A stretch of 64,000 nucleotides of DNA from NCBI GenBank assembly GCA_018712515.1, contig DVGW01000022.1, forward strand, positions 62,001 to 126,000, given 5' to 3'. Below the pieces are notes generated by a model. That model was not told the origin of the DNA. It saw nothing but the letters and a program-made list of their open reading frames with translations, and made no database searches. Numbering within the stretch: the stretch's first letter is position 1; each line of letters starts with the position of its first letter. The position numbers and the translations under genes were made by a program. This document shows, piece by piece, positions 44,457 through 52,426 of this stretch. Origin of the DNA: Aphodovivens avicola (lineage in GTDB: Bacteria; Actinomycetota; Coriobacteriia; Coriobacteriales; Eggerthellaceae).

Positions 44457-45335
44457 ATGGCCAACGACAACGCTCACGTTTCCATCAACCAGCTCGTCGC
44501 GCACCTCGACGAAGCATGCGCCTATCTGCGCTCGCGCCTAGGTGACAGGAAACCCGAAGTCGGCATCACCCTCGGATCGGGATTGGGGACCGTCGCCGAT
44601 CGCATCGAGGACCCCCTCTTCATCCCCTATGGCGAGGTGCCGCATATGAAGTGCTCGACTGTCACCGGGCATGTCGGGCGCTTCGTCGTCGGCGCCCTCG
44701 GCGGCAGGCAGGTCATCTGCATGCAGGGCCGTCTGCATGGCTACGAGGGCAACACCTCGCAGGAGGTCGCGTTCCCGATCTGGCTCATGAGGGGCATCGG
44801 CGTGAACACGCTCATCACCAGCAATGCCGCCGGCGCCATCAACGAGAGCTACAACGTCGGCGATCTGTGCCTTATGACCGACCATATCAACTTCACGGGC
44901 CGCAACCCGATCGTGGGCGCCGAGCCCGACGCCATCGCGCCGCGGTTCTTCTCGATGCTGAATTGTTACGACCCCGAGCTCCGCGCGCTCGCGCGCAAGG
45001 TCGCCGATGCGGAGGGCATTCCCGTGCAGGAGGGCGTGTACCTGGGTTTGAAGGGCCCGAGCTTCGAGACGGCGGCGGAGATCCGCGCGTTTCGGATCTG
45101 GGGAGCCGACACGGTCGCCATGTCGGTGTGCGAGGAGGTCATCGCCGCCCGCCATGTCGGCATGCGCGTGCTGGGCGTGTCCCTGATCTCCAACATGGCA
45201 TGCGGGGTGGGGGACGCCGATCCTTGCAACGATGAGGTGTTCGAGGTGGCGTTCCGCTCGGCCGGGAACTTCGCGCGCATGGTCGAGGGCGTGCTCGAGC
45301 AGCTGCCCCCCTTCGAAGGCGAAGGCGGGGAGTAG
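44457..45335 (+). CDS. Purine-nucleoside phosphorylase (trimeric, inosine/guanosine type)
   Basis: 292 aa. Splits purine nucleosides with phosphate in salvage. PNP type I/MTAP landmarks: GITLGSGLGTVADRI (phosphate loop), MQGRLHGYEGNTSQEVAFPI, TSNAAGAINESYNVGDLCLM, LGLKGPSFETAAEIRAFRI, GVSLISNMACG. The base-binding E and N (SFETAAEIR; SNMA) favour 6-oxopurines. The next gene starts one base after the stop. Confidence 0.94.
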   Translation: MANDNAHVSINQLVAHLDEACAYLRSRLGDRKPEVGITLGSGLGTVADRIEDPLFIPYGEVPHMKCSTVTGHVGRFVVGALGGRQVICMQGRLHGYEGNTSQEVAFPIWLMRGIGVNTLITSNAAGAINESYNVGDLCLMTDHINFTGRNPIVGAEPDAIAPRFFSMLNCYDPELRALARKVADAEGIPVQEGVYLGLKGPSFETAAEIRAFRIWGADTVAMSVCEEVIAARHVGMRVLGVSLISNMACGVGDADPCNDEVFEVAFRSAGNFARMVEGVLEQLPPFEGEGGE

Positions 45336-45336
45336 C

Positions 45337-45876
45337 ATGGAGGACGTGCGCGCGCGGTCGTTCTCCCCGGGGGAGGCGCTCGAGGATCTTTCCCGTGAGG
45401 AGCTCATCGCCTACGCGCGGCTGTGCTCCAAGAACCTGTTCGCGATCGACGGCACGTGGTTCCAGTCGATCGAGGCCGAACGCGGCATGGACGAGGCGAT
45501 GCTCCATGACGAGCGCGCCTGGGAGCGCTTCACGGCAAGCGAGGCGCGTCGGCTCAAAGCGTTTCTCGGTCTGGAAGACGGCTGCGGCCTTGAGGGGCTC
45601 GCGCGGGCGCTTCCGCTCAAGTTGACCTCGCCTTGCAACGAGACGGAGATCCGCTGGGAAGGGGACGAACTCGTCTTCCGCGTTGTCTTGTGCCGTGTTC
45701 AGGCGGCGCGGAGCCGCAAAGGCATGAGCCTCCACCCCTGCAAGCCCGTGGGCCTCGTCGAGTATGGCGGGTTCGCTAAAGCGCTTGACCCGCGCATCGA
45801 GTGCGTCTGCGACAGCTGCTATCCCGACGTCGCCGACGACACGTGTGCGTGCGCTTGGCGCTTCCGGATTGGTTAG
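45337..45876 (+). CDS. DUF6125-like cytosolic protein
   Basis: 179 aa. Starts near LSREELIAYARLCSKNLFAI, has WFQSIEAERGMDEAM, and a Cys-rich C-terminal part (LCRVQAARSRKGMSLHPCK; CVCDSCYPDVADDTCAC). This resembles DUF6125-type proteins often found near nucleoside or nitrogen genes; the family call is from memory. One base separates it from the phosphorylase stop, so the two are translated together. Confidence 0.6.
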   Translation: MEDVRARSFSPGEALEDLSREELIAYARLCSKNLFAIDGTWFQSIEAERGMDEAMLHDERAWERFTASEARRLKAFLGLEDGCGLEGLARALPLKLTSPCNETEIRWEGDELVFRVVLCRVQAARSRKGMSLHPCKPVGLVEYGGFAKALDPRIECVCDSCYPDVADDTCACAWRFRIG

Positions 45877-45916
45877 CGAGGGTGTTTGCGGAGGGTCGGC
45901 ACACGAAATTGCGCCT

Positions 45917-46086
45917 TGCAGTCCAATTTTGAAGCGTTTTGCGTAGGCGGTGATCCCACCGAGGGGTGCTACTGGAGTGAGGGAACTCGCTGACCAGGAG
46001 TTTCTTTGCGAGGGAGCGATCTATGCAGGAAGGATCGCGCTTCGAAAGGTGGTCGGCCTACGCAAAACGTCGCATTTTTGGAGCGG
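45917..46086. repeat. Inverted-repeat-ended unit, copy 3
   Basis: Left end 45917-45945 (GCAGTCCAATTTTGAAGC, then GTTTTGCGTAG) and right end 46058-46086 (CTACGCAAAACGTCGCAT then TTTTGGAGC) are the same inverted ~29-bp ends as at 14039 and 14221. No gene inside. Confidence 0.72.
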
Positions 46087-46388
46087 GAGCGCTCGTGACG
46101 CGCTCGGGGATGGCGATTCGCGTAGGCGGACGCTGAGGATCCCGGCAAAGATCCTGGCGGAGCGTCTCGGATAGGGACCGCAATGAAAGGCTCCAGCACA
46201 TAGTCTTGGTGAACGGCCCGGGCGAAAGATCTTGGCAGGGATCCTGGCGAAACTTTCCCCGATCAACATCGCTGCGGCCCTTCGATCCGCCATCCGCAGC
46301 CGAATCGATCCGCGTAGCCCTTTCCCGCTTCGTTCGATGACCCCCTGACCTTACAATGACCCAAAGCAACCGTAAGGAAGGGGCAGCC
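46087..46388. other. Gene-free stretch with GATC(C/T)TGGC repeats
   Basis: AAAGATCCTGGCGGA (about 46147), AAAGATCTTGGCAGG (about 46225) and GGATCCTGGCGAAA (about 46240) are imperfect copies. Otherwise nothing is recognised. Confidence 0.4.
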
Positions 46389-46571
46389 ATGACCATGAAC
46401 CCCCACACCACCGCATCCGAGCTTCGGCAGACGACCCGCCGCGCGCAGGCCGCCGCTAGCTCCCGCGAAGCCGCCGCCAAACCTGCCAAGCGCCTCATCA
46501 CCCCCGCCGCGCTCTTCGGTGCTGGCTTCATCCTCGCCGTCTCCCTCATCGCCAAGGCGTTTTACGACTAG
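46389..46571 (+). CDS. Small single-pass membrane protein
   Basis: 60 aa. A charged, Ala/Arg-rich N-terminus (TTRRAQAAASSREAAAK), then one membrane helix (ALFGAGFILAVSLIAKAFY). GGAAGGGG before ATG 46389 supports translation. Function unknown. Confidence 0.6.
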   Translation: MTMNPHTTASELRQTTRRAQAAASSREAAAKPAKRLITPAALFGAGFILAVSLIAKAFYD

Positions 46572-46665
46572 GCTGGACGGCGCAGCATTTCGCGCGGTGG
46601 TCGACTGCCGTCAAAGCCGTTGCGCCTCACGGCGCTCGCGCAATCAAACTTTTTCAAAAAAGTGT

Positions 46666-46693
46666 TTGACGCGACGATTCTTTCCGGTATACT
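46666..46693 (+). promoter_or_regulatory. Promoter of tRNA-Val
   Basis: TTGACG (46666-46671) and TATACT (46688-46693), 16-bp spacer. The start is expected about 35 bases before the tRNA. Confidence 0.8.
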
Positions 46694-46736
46694 ACTTGCT
46701 TGCTGACGCGCTGAGAGATCAGAGCGAAGGCGATTC

Positions 46737-46811
<75 letters not shown>

Positions 46812-46819
46812 CGAATCAA

Positions 46820-46858
46820 CAGGCCAGAGCGTTAAATGCTCTGGCCTGTTTTCTTTCT
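46820..46858 (+). terminator. Rho-independent terminator after tRNA-Val
   Basis: CAGGCCAGAGC-(GTTAAAT)-GCTCTGGCCTG, a perfect 11-bp stem with a T-rich tail (TTTTCTTTCT). It lies 8 bases past the CCA. Confidence 0.92.
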
Positions 46859-46897
46859 CCAGAAAAAGCGGGAACACTTCGGGAACACTTTCACGCG

Positions 46898-47971
46898 CTA
46901 CCAGTCAACCGACTCAACGGCGGCGCGCTTGTCGTCGATATTGGCGTGGGCGTAGATATCGAGTGTGGTGGAGATGTTGGCGTGCCCGGCGAGCGCCTGC
47001 AGCGCTTTGGGCGGCACCCCGCGTCGCGCGAGCTCGGACAGGTAGCTGTGGCGCAGCCCGTGCAGCGTCACGTCGGGGAACCCCAGGCGCGCCCGGTTGC
47101 GGTCCCACCAGCGCGTGACGGCGTGCGGGTCGATCCACGAGCCGTTCTGAGCCGGTATCACGGGCGAGGCGGAGCATGGATGCTCGCCGCGCGCTATTGC
47201 AGCCTCCAACGCCGCGAGAACGGTTCGCGCAGCGCCGTCCGTGAGGGGTATCGTGCGGACGCTCGCCTCCGTCTTCGGCTCCTTGCGTTTGCCGTAGCGG
47301 TCGATCGACGCGCGGACGCTGATGGTCATCGCGTCGAAATCCACGTCCGCATAGGACAGCGCGCAGACCTCTCCGCGCCGCATGCCGGTCTGCGCGCAGA
47401 GCGCGACCGCGAAGGAGCACGGGGAGGACGGGTCGCAAACCGACGATACGACGCGCAGGCCCGACGCGCCCACGGTCTTCTTCTCGCGTCTCGTCTTCTT
47501 CGGCAGTTCCGCTCCTTCGCAGGGGTTCGGCGAGATGCGGCAGTCGCGGAAGAGCGTCCGCAGCGTCGCGTTCACGTTGTGCACGGTCTCGGGAGCGGCG
47601 TCCATCGACATGTACGCGGCGGACAGCATGGCGGTGGAGATCGCCGACACGTCGGTATCGCCTATCTCGCGGACGATGCGCCGGATGTGCCGCAGGTTCT
47701 TCGCACCGGTCACGTCGGTCACCTTGCCCAACGAGACGCGTCGCTCCACCCAGGCAGCGCCGACCTCGGACAGCCTGCCGTCGACGCGTTCCACGGGATC
47801 GCCAGGGCGCTGGGACTTCAGCCGCGCCTCCTCGTCCTTCGCCTCGCGCATCGTGCCGTGAAACGACTTCGACCGGTTGCGGTAGCCGCCGCCGGGCCTT
47901 TTCTCGCGCCATCGTATCTTCCATAGGCGGCAGCGCTTGTCGGAACATCCCTGCATGTTGTGAACGGACAT
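46898..47971 (-). CDS. int: Tyrosine-type site-specific integrase
   Basis: 357 aa. Integrates and, with helpers, excises the element. N-terminal arm-type and SAM-like core-binding regions, then the catalytic residues: Arg in TGMRRGEVCAL, HxxR in LHGLRHSYLSELA, His in LAGHANISTT and Tyr in LDIYAHANI. It faces the tRNA-Val gene. AAGGTG lies upstream of ATG 47971; ATG 47956 is possible. Confidence 0.95.
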   Translation of the reverse strand: MSVHNMQGCSDKRCRLWKIRWREKRPGGGYRNRSKSFHGTMREAKDEEARLKSQRPGDPVERVDGRLSEVGAAWVERRVSLGKVTDVTGAKNLRHIRRIVREIGDTDVSAISTAMLSAAYMSMDAAPETVHNVNATLRTLFRDCRISPNPCEGAELPKKTRREKKTVGASGLRVVSSVCDPSSPCSFAVALCAQTGMRRGEVCALSYADVDFDAMTISVRASIDRYGKRKEPKTEASVRTIPLTDGAARTVLAALEAAIARGEHPCSASPVIPAQNGSWIDPHAVTRWWDRNRARLGFPDVTLHGLRHSYLSELARRGVPPKALQALAGHANISTTLDIYAHANIDDKRAAVESVDW

Positions 47972-48015
47972 GGCGTATAATCACCTTGCCTTCCGTTTAT
48001 TCGGTTGGTATCGCT

Positions 48016-48055
48016 AGGGGCCGCGCTCCGGTCGCCAAACTTCGGCGCGGCCCCT
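48016..48055. other. GC-rich hairpin between DUF3006 and integrase genes
   Basis: AGGGGCCGCGC (48016-48026) and its inverse GCGCGGCCCCT (48045-48055), 11 bp. There is no T-run on either side. Could slow or process transcripts entering from the lipoprotein genes. A plus-strand TATAAT at 47982 lies near the integrase start with no gene to serve. Confidence 0.5.
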
Positions 48056-48088
48056 GATTCGACAATTGAAGTGTCTAGGCATGCGGGC

Positions 48089-48307
48089 TTAGTCTTTGAA
48101 AAGCCTATTCATCTTTCGGCGTATGCGATCCCTTCTTTCCCGCTCTTCGTTTTTGTCGATGATCCATGCGCCGTCGGATTCGAGAAGGACCGATCCCTCC
48201 GCCGCTTCGGCGGGCAGATCGGAGACGGGGATGTCCGACATGGTTCCATCGGACTCCTCGCATACGGCGAACCCGCCTTCCAGCCTGTCGATGGTCACCT
48301 TTCTCAT
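48089..48307 (-). CDS. DUF3006-family protein
   Basis: 72 aa. MRKVTIDRLEGGFAVCEESD, followed by IPVSDLPAEAAEGSVLLE: the small beta-rich DUF3006 pattern, often encoded next to secreted metallo-beta-lactamase-fold proteins, as here (9 bases after the MBL gene). GGAG lies before ATG 48307. Role unknown. Confidence 0.82.
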   Translation of the reverse strand: MRKVTIDRLEGGFAVCEESDGTMSDIPVSDLPAEAAEGSVLLESDGAWIIDKNEERERRDRIRRKMNRLFKD

Positions 48308-48316
48308 CGTGTCTCC

Positions 48317-49540
48317 TTACTGCGGGGGGTTGCAGACCTTGCAAGGAGTGTAACCTTGGGCTTGCGCCTCGCTCAAGCTGATCGGGATCTTGCTTTTGCT
48401 CAGATATCTGCATCCGCCTGCGTGGTATTTCTCGCCGCTGTTGGTGATGTATACGGTTACATCGGCAGAGCCGGTGTCCTGAGCGGCCGACGCCGCAGCG
48501 GCAGCGGCGGCGGCTTCTGCTTCAGCTTTGGCCTTCGCTTCGGCTTGGGCTTTCGCCTCCGCTTCGGCTTGAGCCTCGGCGCGCGGTTTCGTCACCCTGG
48601 TCTCGAAGGAGAATCCGTCGCCTTCCGAAGTCGCGACGATCGTCCCGTCGTTGTCGGTCCTGTACACCTGGGCAGAGGAAAGGGCATCGAGGGCCTCTTG
48701 GTGAGGATGCCCGTAGGAATTGCCGGTTCCGCATGATATGACGGCGAATTCCGGCGTAGTGTCGGATACGACGCCGGCGTCCGTTCCCGTCTCGCTGCCA
48801 TGGTGGCTCACCTTGAGCAAATCGACGTTCCCGGGTTCGGCAGCTGAGATCACGCTGCTGCCTGCGTCGCCGGTGAACAGCGCCGAATCATCGCCGAAGG
48901 TCAATCCGAGGATGGCGGACCAGTCGTTGAGATCCTCGTATGAGGCTTCGGATTCGGGGGAGAGCACGTCGATCTTGCAACCGTTCGCGTCGTATACCGT
49001 CTTTCCGGCCTCTGCCGCCGTGATGGACAGGCCCTCGTCGGCGACGGCGTCGAGGAACTCCTCGTAGGCATCCGTCGTATGCTCAACCTTCGGTGCCCAA
49101 ACCTCTTCGATGTCGAAGGAGGAGAGCACGGAGGGGATGCCTCCGATATGGTCTGAATGGGGATGCGTTGCCACCAGGTAATCGATGCCCGAGTAGCCGA
49201 GGGATTTCACGTAGGAGACCACGTTCGCGCCCTCTTCCGCTTCCCCGGCATCGATGAGCATGGTCTTGCCGTCGGGAAGCTCCAAGAACTCGCTGTCCCC
49301 TTGGCCTACGTCTATGAAATGCACCTTCAAGGTGCCTTCAGGATCTGATGCCTGTACGGCTTGCGGTTCCTCAGAGGCTTGCTGCTCTTGCGTTATCGCC
49401 TGGTCCGTCGATGCGTCGGAGCCTTCGTTGGATTCGGAGCCGCAGCTTCCGATAGCCGACAGCAGGATTAGGGCGGCGATGATGGATACCGCCTTCCCGG
49501 CTATGCCGAGGCCTTTCCATTTCGCTATCAATGTACCCAT
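48317..49540 (-). CDS. Secreted ComEC-type metallo-beta-lactamase-fold lipoprotein
   Basis: 407 aa. Lipoprotein signal: membrane helix then LSAIGSC with the lipidated Cys near residue 33. MBL domain (KVHFIDVGQGDSEFLELPDG; metal motif THPHSDHIGG; FTGDAGSS; LLKVSHHGSETG) as in the C-terminal hydrolase domain of ComEC/Rec2. An Ala/Glu/Lys coiled-coil linker of about 45 residues leads to a C-terminal zinc-type module (YHAGGCRYL, GYTPCKVC). Probably hydrolyses nucleic acid or phosphoesters outside the cell. In a lysogeny region it is a candidate phage-carried accessory gene. GGAG precedes ATG 49540. Confidence 0.88.
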   Translation of the reverse strand: MGTLIAKWKGLGIAGKAVSIIAALILLSAIGSCGSESNEGSDASTDQAITQEQQASEEPQAVQASDPEGTLKVHFIDVGQGDSEFLELPDGKTMLIDAGEAEEGANVVSYVKSLGYSGIDYLVATHPHSDHIGGIPSVLSSFDIEEVWAPKVEHTTDAYEEFLDAVADEGLSITAAEAGKTVYDANGCKIDVLSPESEASYEDLNDWSAILGLTFGDDSALFTGDAGSSVISAAEPGNVDLLKVSHHGSETGTDAGVVSDTTPEFAVISCGTGNSYGHPHQEALDALSSAQVYRTDNDGTIVATSEGDGFSFETRVTKPRAEAQAEAEAKAQAEAKAKAEAEAAAAAAAASAAQDTGSADVTVYITNSGEKYHAGGCRYLSKSKIPISLSEAQAQGYTPCKVCNPPQ

Positions 49541-49636
49541 TTTCTTCTCCTTTCTAAAACGAAGATAAAAAGTTGATGATTAGGCAATCAAAATCGATTC
49601 TTTTGAAGCGATTTATTGAGTGCCTTGCAAGCTTAG

Positions 49637-50056
49637 TCATGACGATCCAAGCATGTAGCCGACAACAGTTCCTATTACCGTGCCGACGATAGGGGCAATT
49701 GATTTAATTGCTGATGGAACGATGGCTATCGCCCAATCATGGTGTCTACTCTGTTTTAACTCGCGTATTCTCTGCGCTTCGTTTTTGATTTCAGTGTCCT
49801 TGTTCGACATGTACTCGTATCCATGCATGAGTACTTCAGCAACAATTATGTCTAGTTGCCTATAAAGCACCGAAATCATTCCAGCTTGATCGAGATGTCT
49901 TATTAGCGTTCCTTCAGGATCGTTTCTACTTGCTTTGAAAATATAACCAGATCCATGTTGTTTTCTGCTTCGGTCAAGTTGAACAAGCTTGCGGAGCATT
50001 CTCTCTTCGTCATCTGGGAGAGAGGAGGTTCGCGTTTTGTCATAGTCTACGCCCAT
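49637..50056 (-). CDS. Hypothetical protein with C-terminal membrane helix
   Basis: 139 aa. Acidic/basic helical body (DDEERMLRKLVQLDRSRKQH; DTEIKNEAQRIRELKQS), then a Gly/Val/Ile tail helix (PIVGTVIGTVVGYMLG). The start overlaps the repressor stop (TGATG), so it is co-translated with the repressor and expressed in the lysogen. Such genes are often superinfection-exclusion or accessory factors; here that is only inference. Codon use is more AT-rich than its neighbours. Confidence 0.65.
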   Translation of the reverse strand: MGVDYDKTRTSSLPDDEERMLRKLVQLDRSRKQHGSGYIFKASRNDPEGTLIRHLDQAGMISVLYRQLDIIVAEVLMHGYEYMSNKDTEIKNEAQRIRELKQSRHHDWAIAIVPSAIKSIAPIVGTVIGTVVGYMLGSS

Positions 50057-50706
50057 CAGAAACTCCAATCGAACGGCAGGACGTAGTAGACGACGCGTCC
50101 GATGACGGTAACCGTCTCGGTCCCCGGCTCGTTGTAGTTGAACGTTTGGACCGGGTAGGTCGGATCATTCGAATCGGGCACGAGCTCGAACCCGTTGTTC
50201 AGCTTGCGCACGCGCTTGATCGTGGCGTCGTAGCCGTTGACGCATACGGCGTACGGAGCGCCGTTGTCCTCCACCGTGTCGCATGGATCGACGAGCGCAT
50301 AGCACCCGTTCGGCAGGATGCGGTTCATGCTCTCGCCTTCGACTTTGAGCAAAAACGCATCGGGGTGCGCGTCGTGCATCTTCGCCGGAACCGGGAAGGT
50401 GTCCTCTACTTCCATCATCTCGATGGGGGTTCCGGCGGCGATGGAGCCGTAGAGGGGGACGTCGACGAGATCTTTACCTTTGCTCTTGATTTTCAGCCCT
50501 TTGAAATCTGTAAGGGTGGCTGTATCCCAGTCGATATTCAGCTGCCTGTAGATCTTGTCGGTAAGCTCCGTCCTTGTGTTCGCCATGCCGCGATTCAGCG
50601 CGTTGTATATGGATGTCGGCGGAACGTCTATGACCTCTGCGAAATGGGGAACGCCCCCGTACTGTTCTTTGATCAGCCTTCTGATGGCATCTTCCAAAGT
50701 TTCCAT
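50056..50706 (-). CDS. S24-family phage repressor (LexA/CI-like)
   Basis: 216 aa. N-terminal helix-turn-helix (GGVPHFAEVIDVPPTSIYNA), then a self-cleaving S24 domain: Ala91-Gly92 cleavage site (SIAAGTPIE), Ser126 (EGESMNRILPNG) and Lys164 (ATIKRVRK). Should hold the element dormant and be inactivated by RecA after DNA damage. ATG 50706 after AGGAG is chosen over the open frame to 50769. Faces a Cro-like gene across an operator region. Confidence 0.93.
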   Translation of the reverse strand: METLEDAIRRLIKEQYGGVPHFAEVIDVPPTSIYNALNRGMANTRTELTDKIYRQLNIDWDTATLTDFKGLKIKSKGKDLVDVPLYGSIAAGTPIEMMEVEDTFPVPAKMHDAHPDAFLLKVEGESMNRILPNGCYALVDPCDTVEDNGAPYAVCVNGYDATIKRVRKLNNGFELVPDSNDPTYPVQTFNYNEPGTETVTVIGRVVYYVLPFDWSF

Positions 50707-50742
50707 GATCGCTCCTAGAAATGGTGAAGCCGATAAAGTCAT

Positions 50743-50830
50743 ATTACCGAAATTGGAGAAACTAACCAATACGCTATTGATAGATTACTAAATCTGGTAT
50801 ATAGTTTCAGACATCACCAAATTTGGTAAT
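50743..50830. promoter_or_regulatory. Lysogeny switch: three operator-like sites
   Basis: Three imperfect copies of ATTACCAAATTTGGTAAT: 50743-50760 (ATTACCGAAATTGGAGAA), 50784-50801 (ATTACTAAATCTGGTATA) and 50813-50830 (ATCACCAAATTTGGTAAT). They lie between the divergent repressor and Cro-like genes, 41 and 29 bp apart. Layout resembles lambdoid three-site operators. Confidence 0.8.
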
Positions 50831-50842
50831 TAGGAGGTGAGC

Positions 50843-51073
50843 ATGTCGTACCAAAATCTGAAAGCCGAAATGAAACGGATCGGTGTCACCCAGGGGGATA
50901 TCGCCGAATTCCTTTCGATGAGCACTAACAACGTCTCTCTGAAGATCAACGGGAAAGTTCCGTTCACGGTCGATGAGGCCTGGAAAATTCGCGAACGGTT
51001 TTTTCCGGATGCCACGCTCGACTATCTCATGGGTCAGACGTCCGACCGCGACGGCGAGGCGGTGGCGAAGTGA
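50843..51073 (+). CDS. Cro-like helix-turn-helix protein
   Basis: 76 aa. HTH: EMKRIGVTQGDIAEFLSMST, NNVSLKINGKVPFTVDEAWK. The ending (FFPDATLDYLMGQTSDR) is usual for phage XRE regulators. TAGGAGG precedes ATG 50843. First gene of the early rightward unit; expected to oppose the S24 repressor. Confidence 0.88.
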   Translation: MSYQNLKAEMKRIGVTQGDIAEFLSMSTNNVSLKINGKVPFTVDEAWKIRERFFPDATLDYLMGQTSDRDGEAVAK

Positions 51074-51156
51074 CCGGCAGGACGCTTCTGCTCTGCTTCC
51101 TCTGCGGCGCGGCGGGGGCTGCGGCGTACCTGGTTGTCTCTGCGCTACTGGCCTAG
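51070..51156 (+). CDS. 28-residue membrane peptide
   Basis: GTG 51070 overlaps the stop of the Cro-like gene (GTGA). Encodes a Gly/Ala/Leu-rich single helix (LLLCFLCGAAGAAAYLVVSA). Its last 12 bases overlap the end of the convergent gene at 51145. Translation is suggested only by the coupled start. Confidence 0.45.
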   Translation: MTGRTLLLCFLCGAAGAAAYLVVSALLA

Positions 51157-51492
51157 AAGCTTGCCGAGAAGGAGCACGGCCAAGCCGCCGGAAGCGCCGA
51201 CCAAGAGCTGGAAGGCGTGCCTGCCGACAGCCTTGGCGACTTCCAAGACTCGGTTCCTGCGGTAGTCGCGACCGGCTGACGTGAGGTCGAAGCAGCTGGG
51301 AACCTTGCGGTACACGAACACCTTCAACATGCCGCGCTGCTCAAGCTCGGCGATGTCGTGCAGAAGCCGGTTGGGCGTGTATCCGGGGAGCGGAGAACGT
51401 TGCCCCACCAGCTCCTTCATGAACGCCTCGTCTCCGTCGAACGGCTTTATGGCGTCAAGGGTTTCGGCAAGGGATTTTGTCAGCTTCTCCAT
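51145..51492 (-). CDS. Hypothetical winged-helix-like protein with C-terminal membrane helix
   Basis: 115 aa. Middle part (PNRLLHDIAELEQRGMLKVF, VYRKVPSCFDLTSAGRDYR) resembles a winged helix; the tail (AFQLLVGASGGLAVLLLG) is a membrane helix. AGGAGG precedes ATG 51492. Opposes the direction of the surrounding early genes, so it may be expressed in the lysogen. Function unknown. Confidence 0.65.
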   Translation of the reverse strand: MEKLTKSLAETLDAIKPFDGDEAFMKELVGQRSPLPGYTPNRLLHDIAELEQRGMLKVFVYRKVPSCFDLTSAGRDYRRNRVLEVAKAVGRHAFQLLVGASGGLAVLLLGKLLGQ

Positions 51493-51544
51493 TCGGCCTC
51501 CTATCGGTCGAGCAGAGCATACCTCATCGAGAAAGGAAAGCGAA

Positions 51545-51628
51545 ATGGCTCAGTTGTTCGGTTGCTCTGTCGATTACTTGTTCGCTCTAACTGAGGAAAG
51601 GGTTGGTCAATGTGAGCAAGCGGGCTAA
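51545..51628 (+). CDS. 27-residue peptide resembling an XRE-regulator tail
   Basis: ATG 51545 with GAAAGGAAAGCG ahead encodes MAQLFGCSVDYLFALTEE..., like the C-terminal end of phage helix-turn-helix regulators. It may be the remnant of a lost regulator or a short leader peptide; it overlaps the next gene. Confidence 0.35.
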   Translation: MAQLFGCSVDYLFALTEERVGQCEQAG

Positions 51629-51818
51629 ACGCATCGCCAAGTCGCTCGAAACCGCCATCGAAAGGGCGTGTAGGTCGTACGGCAGCGGAATCGTCCTTCG
51701 CACCGACGGGTTCGAGAAGGAGGTCGGCAGGGTCGACGCCGCCGAGTTGCGCGCCCTGATGGACCTCTGGATGAAGGTCGTGTCTATCGAACGCGATGGC
51801 GAGGCGGTGACGAAGTGA
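51612..51818 (+). CDS. Small basic/acidic phage protein, unknown
   Basis: 68 aa from GTG 51612 (TTG 51603 also possible). Helical, with KRAKRIAKSLETAIERACRS and AAELRALMDLWMKVVSIERD. Ends DGEAVTK, echoing DGEAVAK at the end of the Cro-like protein, perhaps a duplication. Stop overlaps the next start (TGATG). Confidence 0.6.
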   Translation: MSKRAKRIAKSLETAIERACRSYGSGIVLRTDGFEKEVGRVDAAELRALMDLWMKVVSIERDGEAVTK

Positions 51819-52033
51819 TGTGCATCGACCTCGACCGCATGGCGCGGCGCGTGAAGTCGCTGCGCTACGACAAGGGCTGGACGCAGGCCGATCTGGCCCG
51901 GGAGTCGGGTGTGGGGCTTTCGACGATCGCATGCGTCGAGCAGGGGAGGAACTGCCCCGGGCTCGACACCGCGAGCGACATCGCAGACGCGCTGGGATGC
52001 ACGCTCGACGTGCTGGCGTGCAGGGGCGCCTAG
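51818..52033 (+). CDS. XRE-family helix-turn-helix regulator
   Basis: 71 aa. RRVKSLRYDKGWTQADLARE, SGVGLSTIACVEQGRNCPGL, DTASDIADALGCTLDVLACR is a complete HTH_3 domain. Probably a second regulator of early genes; a matching palindrome lies at 52224. Confidence 0.85.
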   Translation: MCIDLDRMARRVKSLRYDKGWTQADLARESGVGLSTIACVEQGRNCPGLDTASDIADALGCTLDVLACRGA

Positions 52034-52223
52034 CTCCACCCATCCATCAGGGCCGCGGGAGGGCGGCGGGCGGACTGCCTTCCAACGCGATCCCTCCTAT
52101 TGCTTGCCGTGAACGACGCCATGCGCCGCGCCGCCTTCCGGCGGCTCTGATGGGCCTGCAGCTTGACAAACACGCGCGACGACACCCGGTGGAGAGACGG
52201 GGCGCGCGTCATGGTTTTGGAAG

Positions 52224-52239
52224 TTTAGTTATAGCTAAA
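52224..52239. promoter_or_regulatory. 16-bp palindrome, possible operator
   Basis: TTTAGTTATAGCTAAA pairs TTTAG with CTAAA and lies directly before the ribosome-binding site of the gene at 52253. A TTGACA at 52163 could be a -35 but lacks a good -10. The 219-bp gap 52034-52252 holds no other feature. Confidence 0.45.
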
Positions 52240-52252
52240 GGAAGGAGGCTGT

Positions 52253-52426
52253 ATGCCTGACAAAAAAGAAGCGCGCCGTAGCTTGGCGGCAGGGCGCGCA
52301 ACGTACCGAGAAAGGTACACGGGAAGTATACCACGCGAGGACTTCGAGCGGGGATGCGCGGCGCTGGGCGTCATGTTCGCGCTCGCGATGCTCGCGGCGT
52401 TCGTATGGGAGGTGATGTGCCGATGA
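52253..52426 (+). CDS. 57-residue single-pass membrane protein
   Basis: Charged N-terminus (MPDKKEARRSLAAGRATYRE) and a C-terminal helix (ALGVMFALAMLAAFVWEV). GGAAGGAGG ahead of ATG 52253 is the strongest ribosome-binding site in this region, and the stop overlaps the next gene (ATGA). Confidence 0.65.
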   Translation: MPDKKEARRSLAAGRATYRERYTGSIPREDFERGCAALGVMFALAMLAAFVWEVMCR

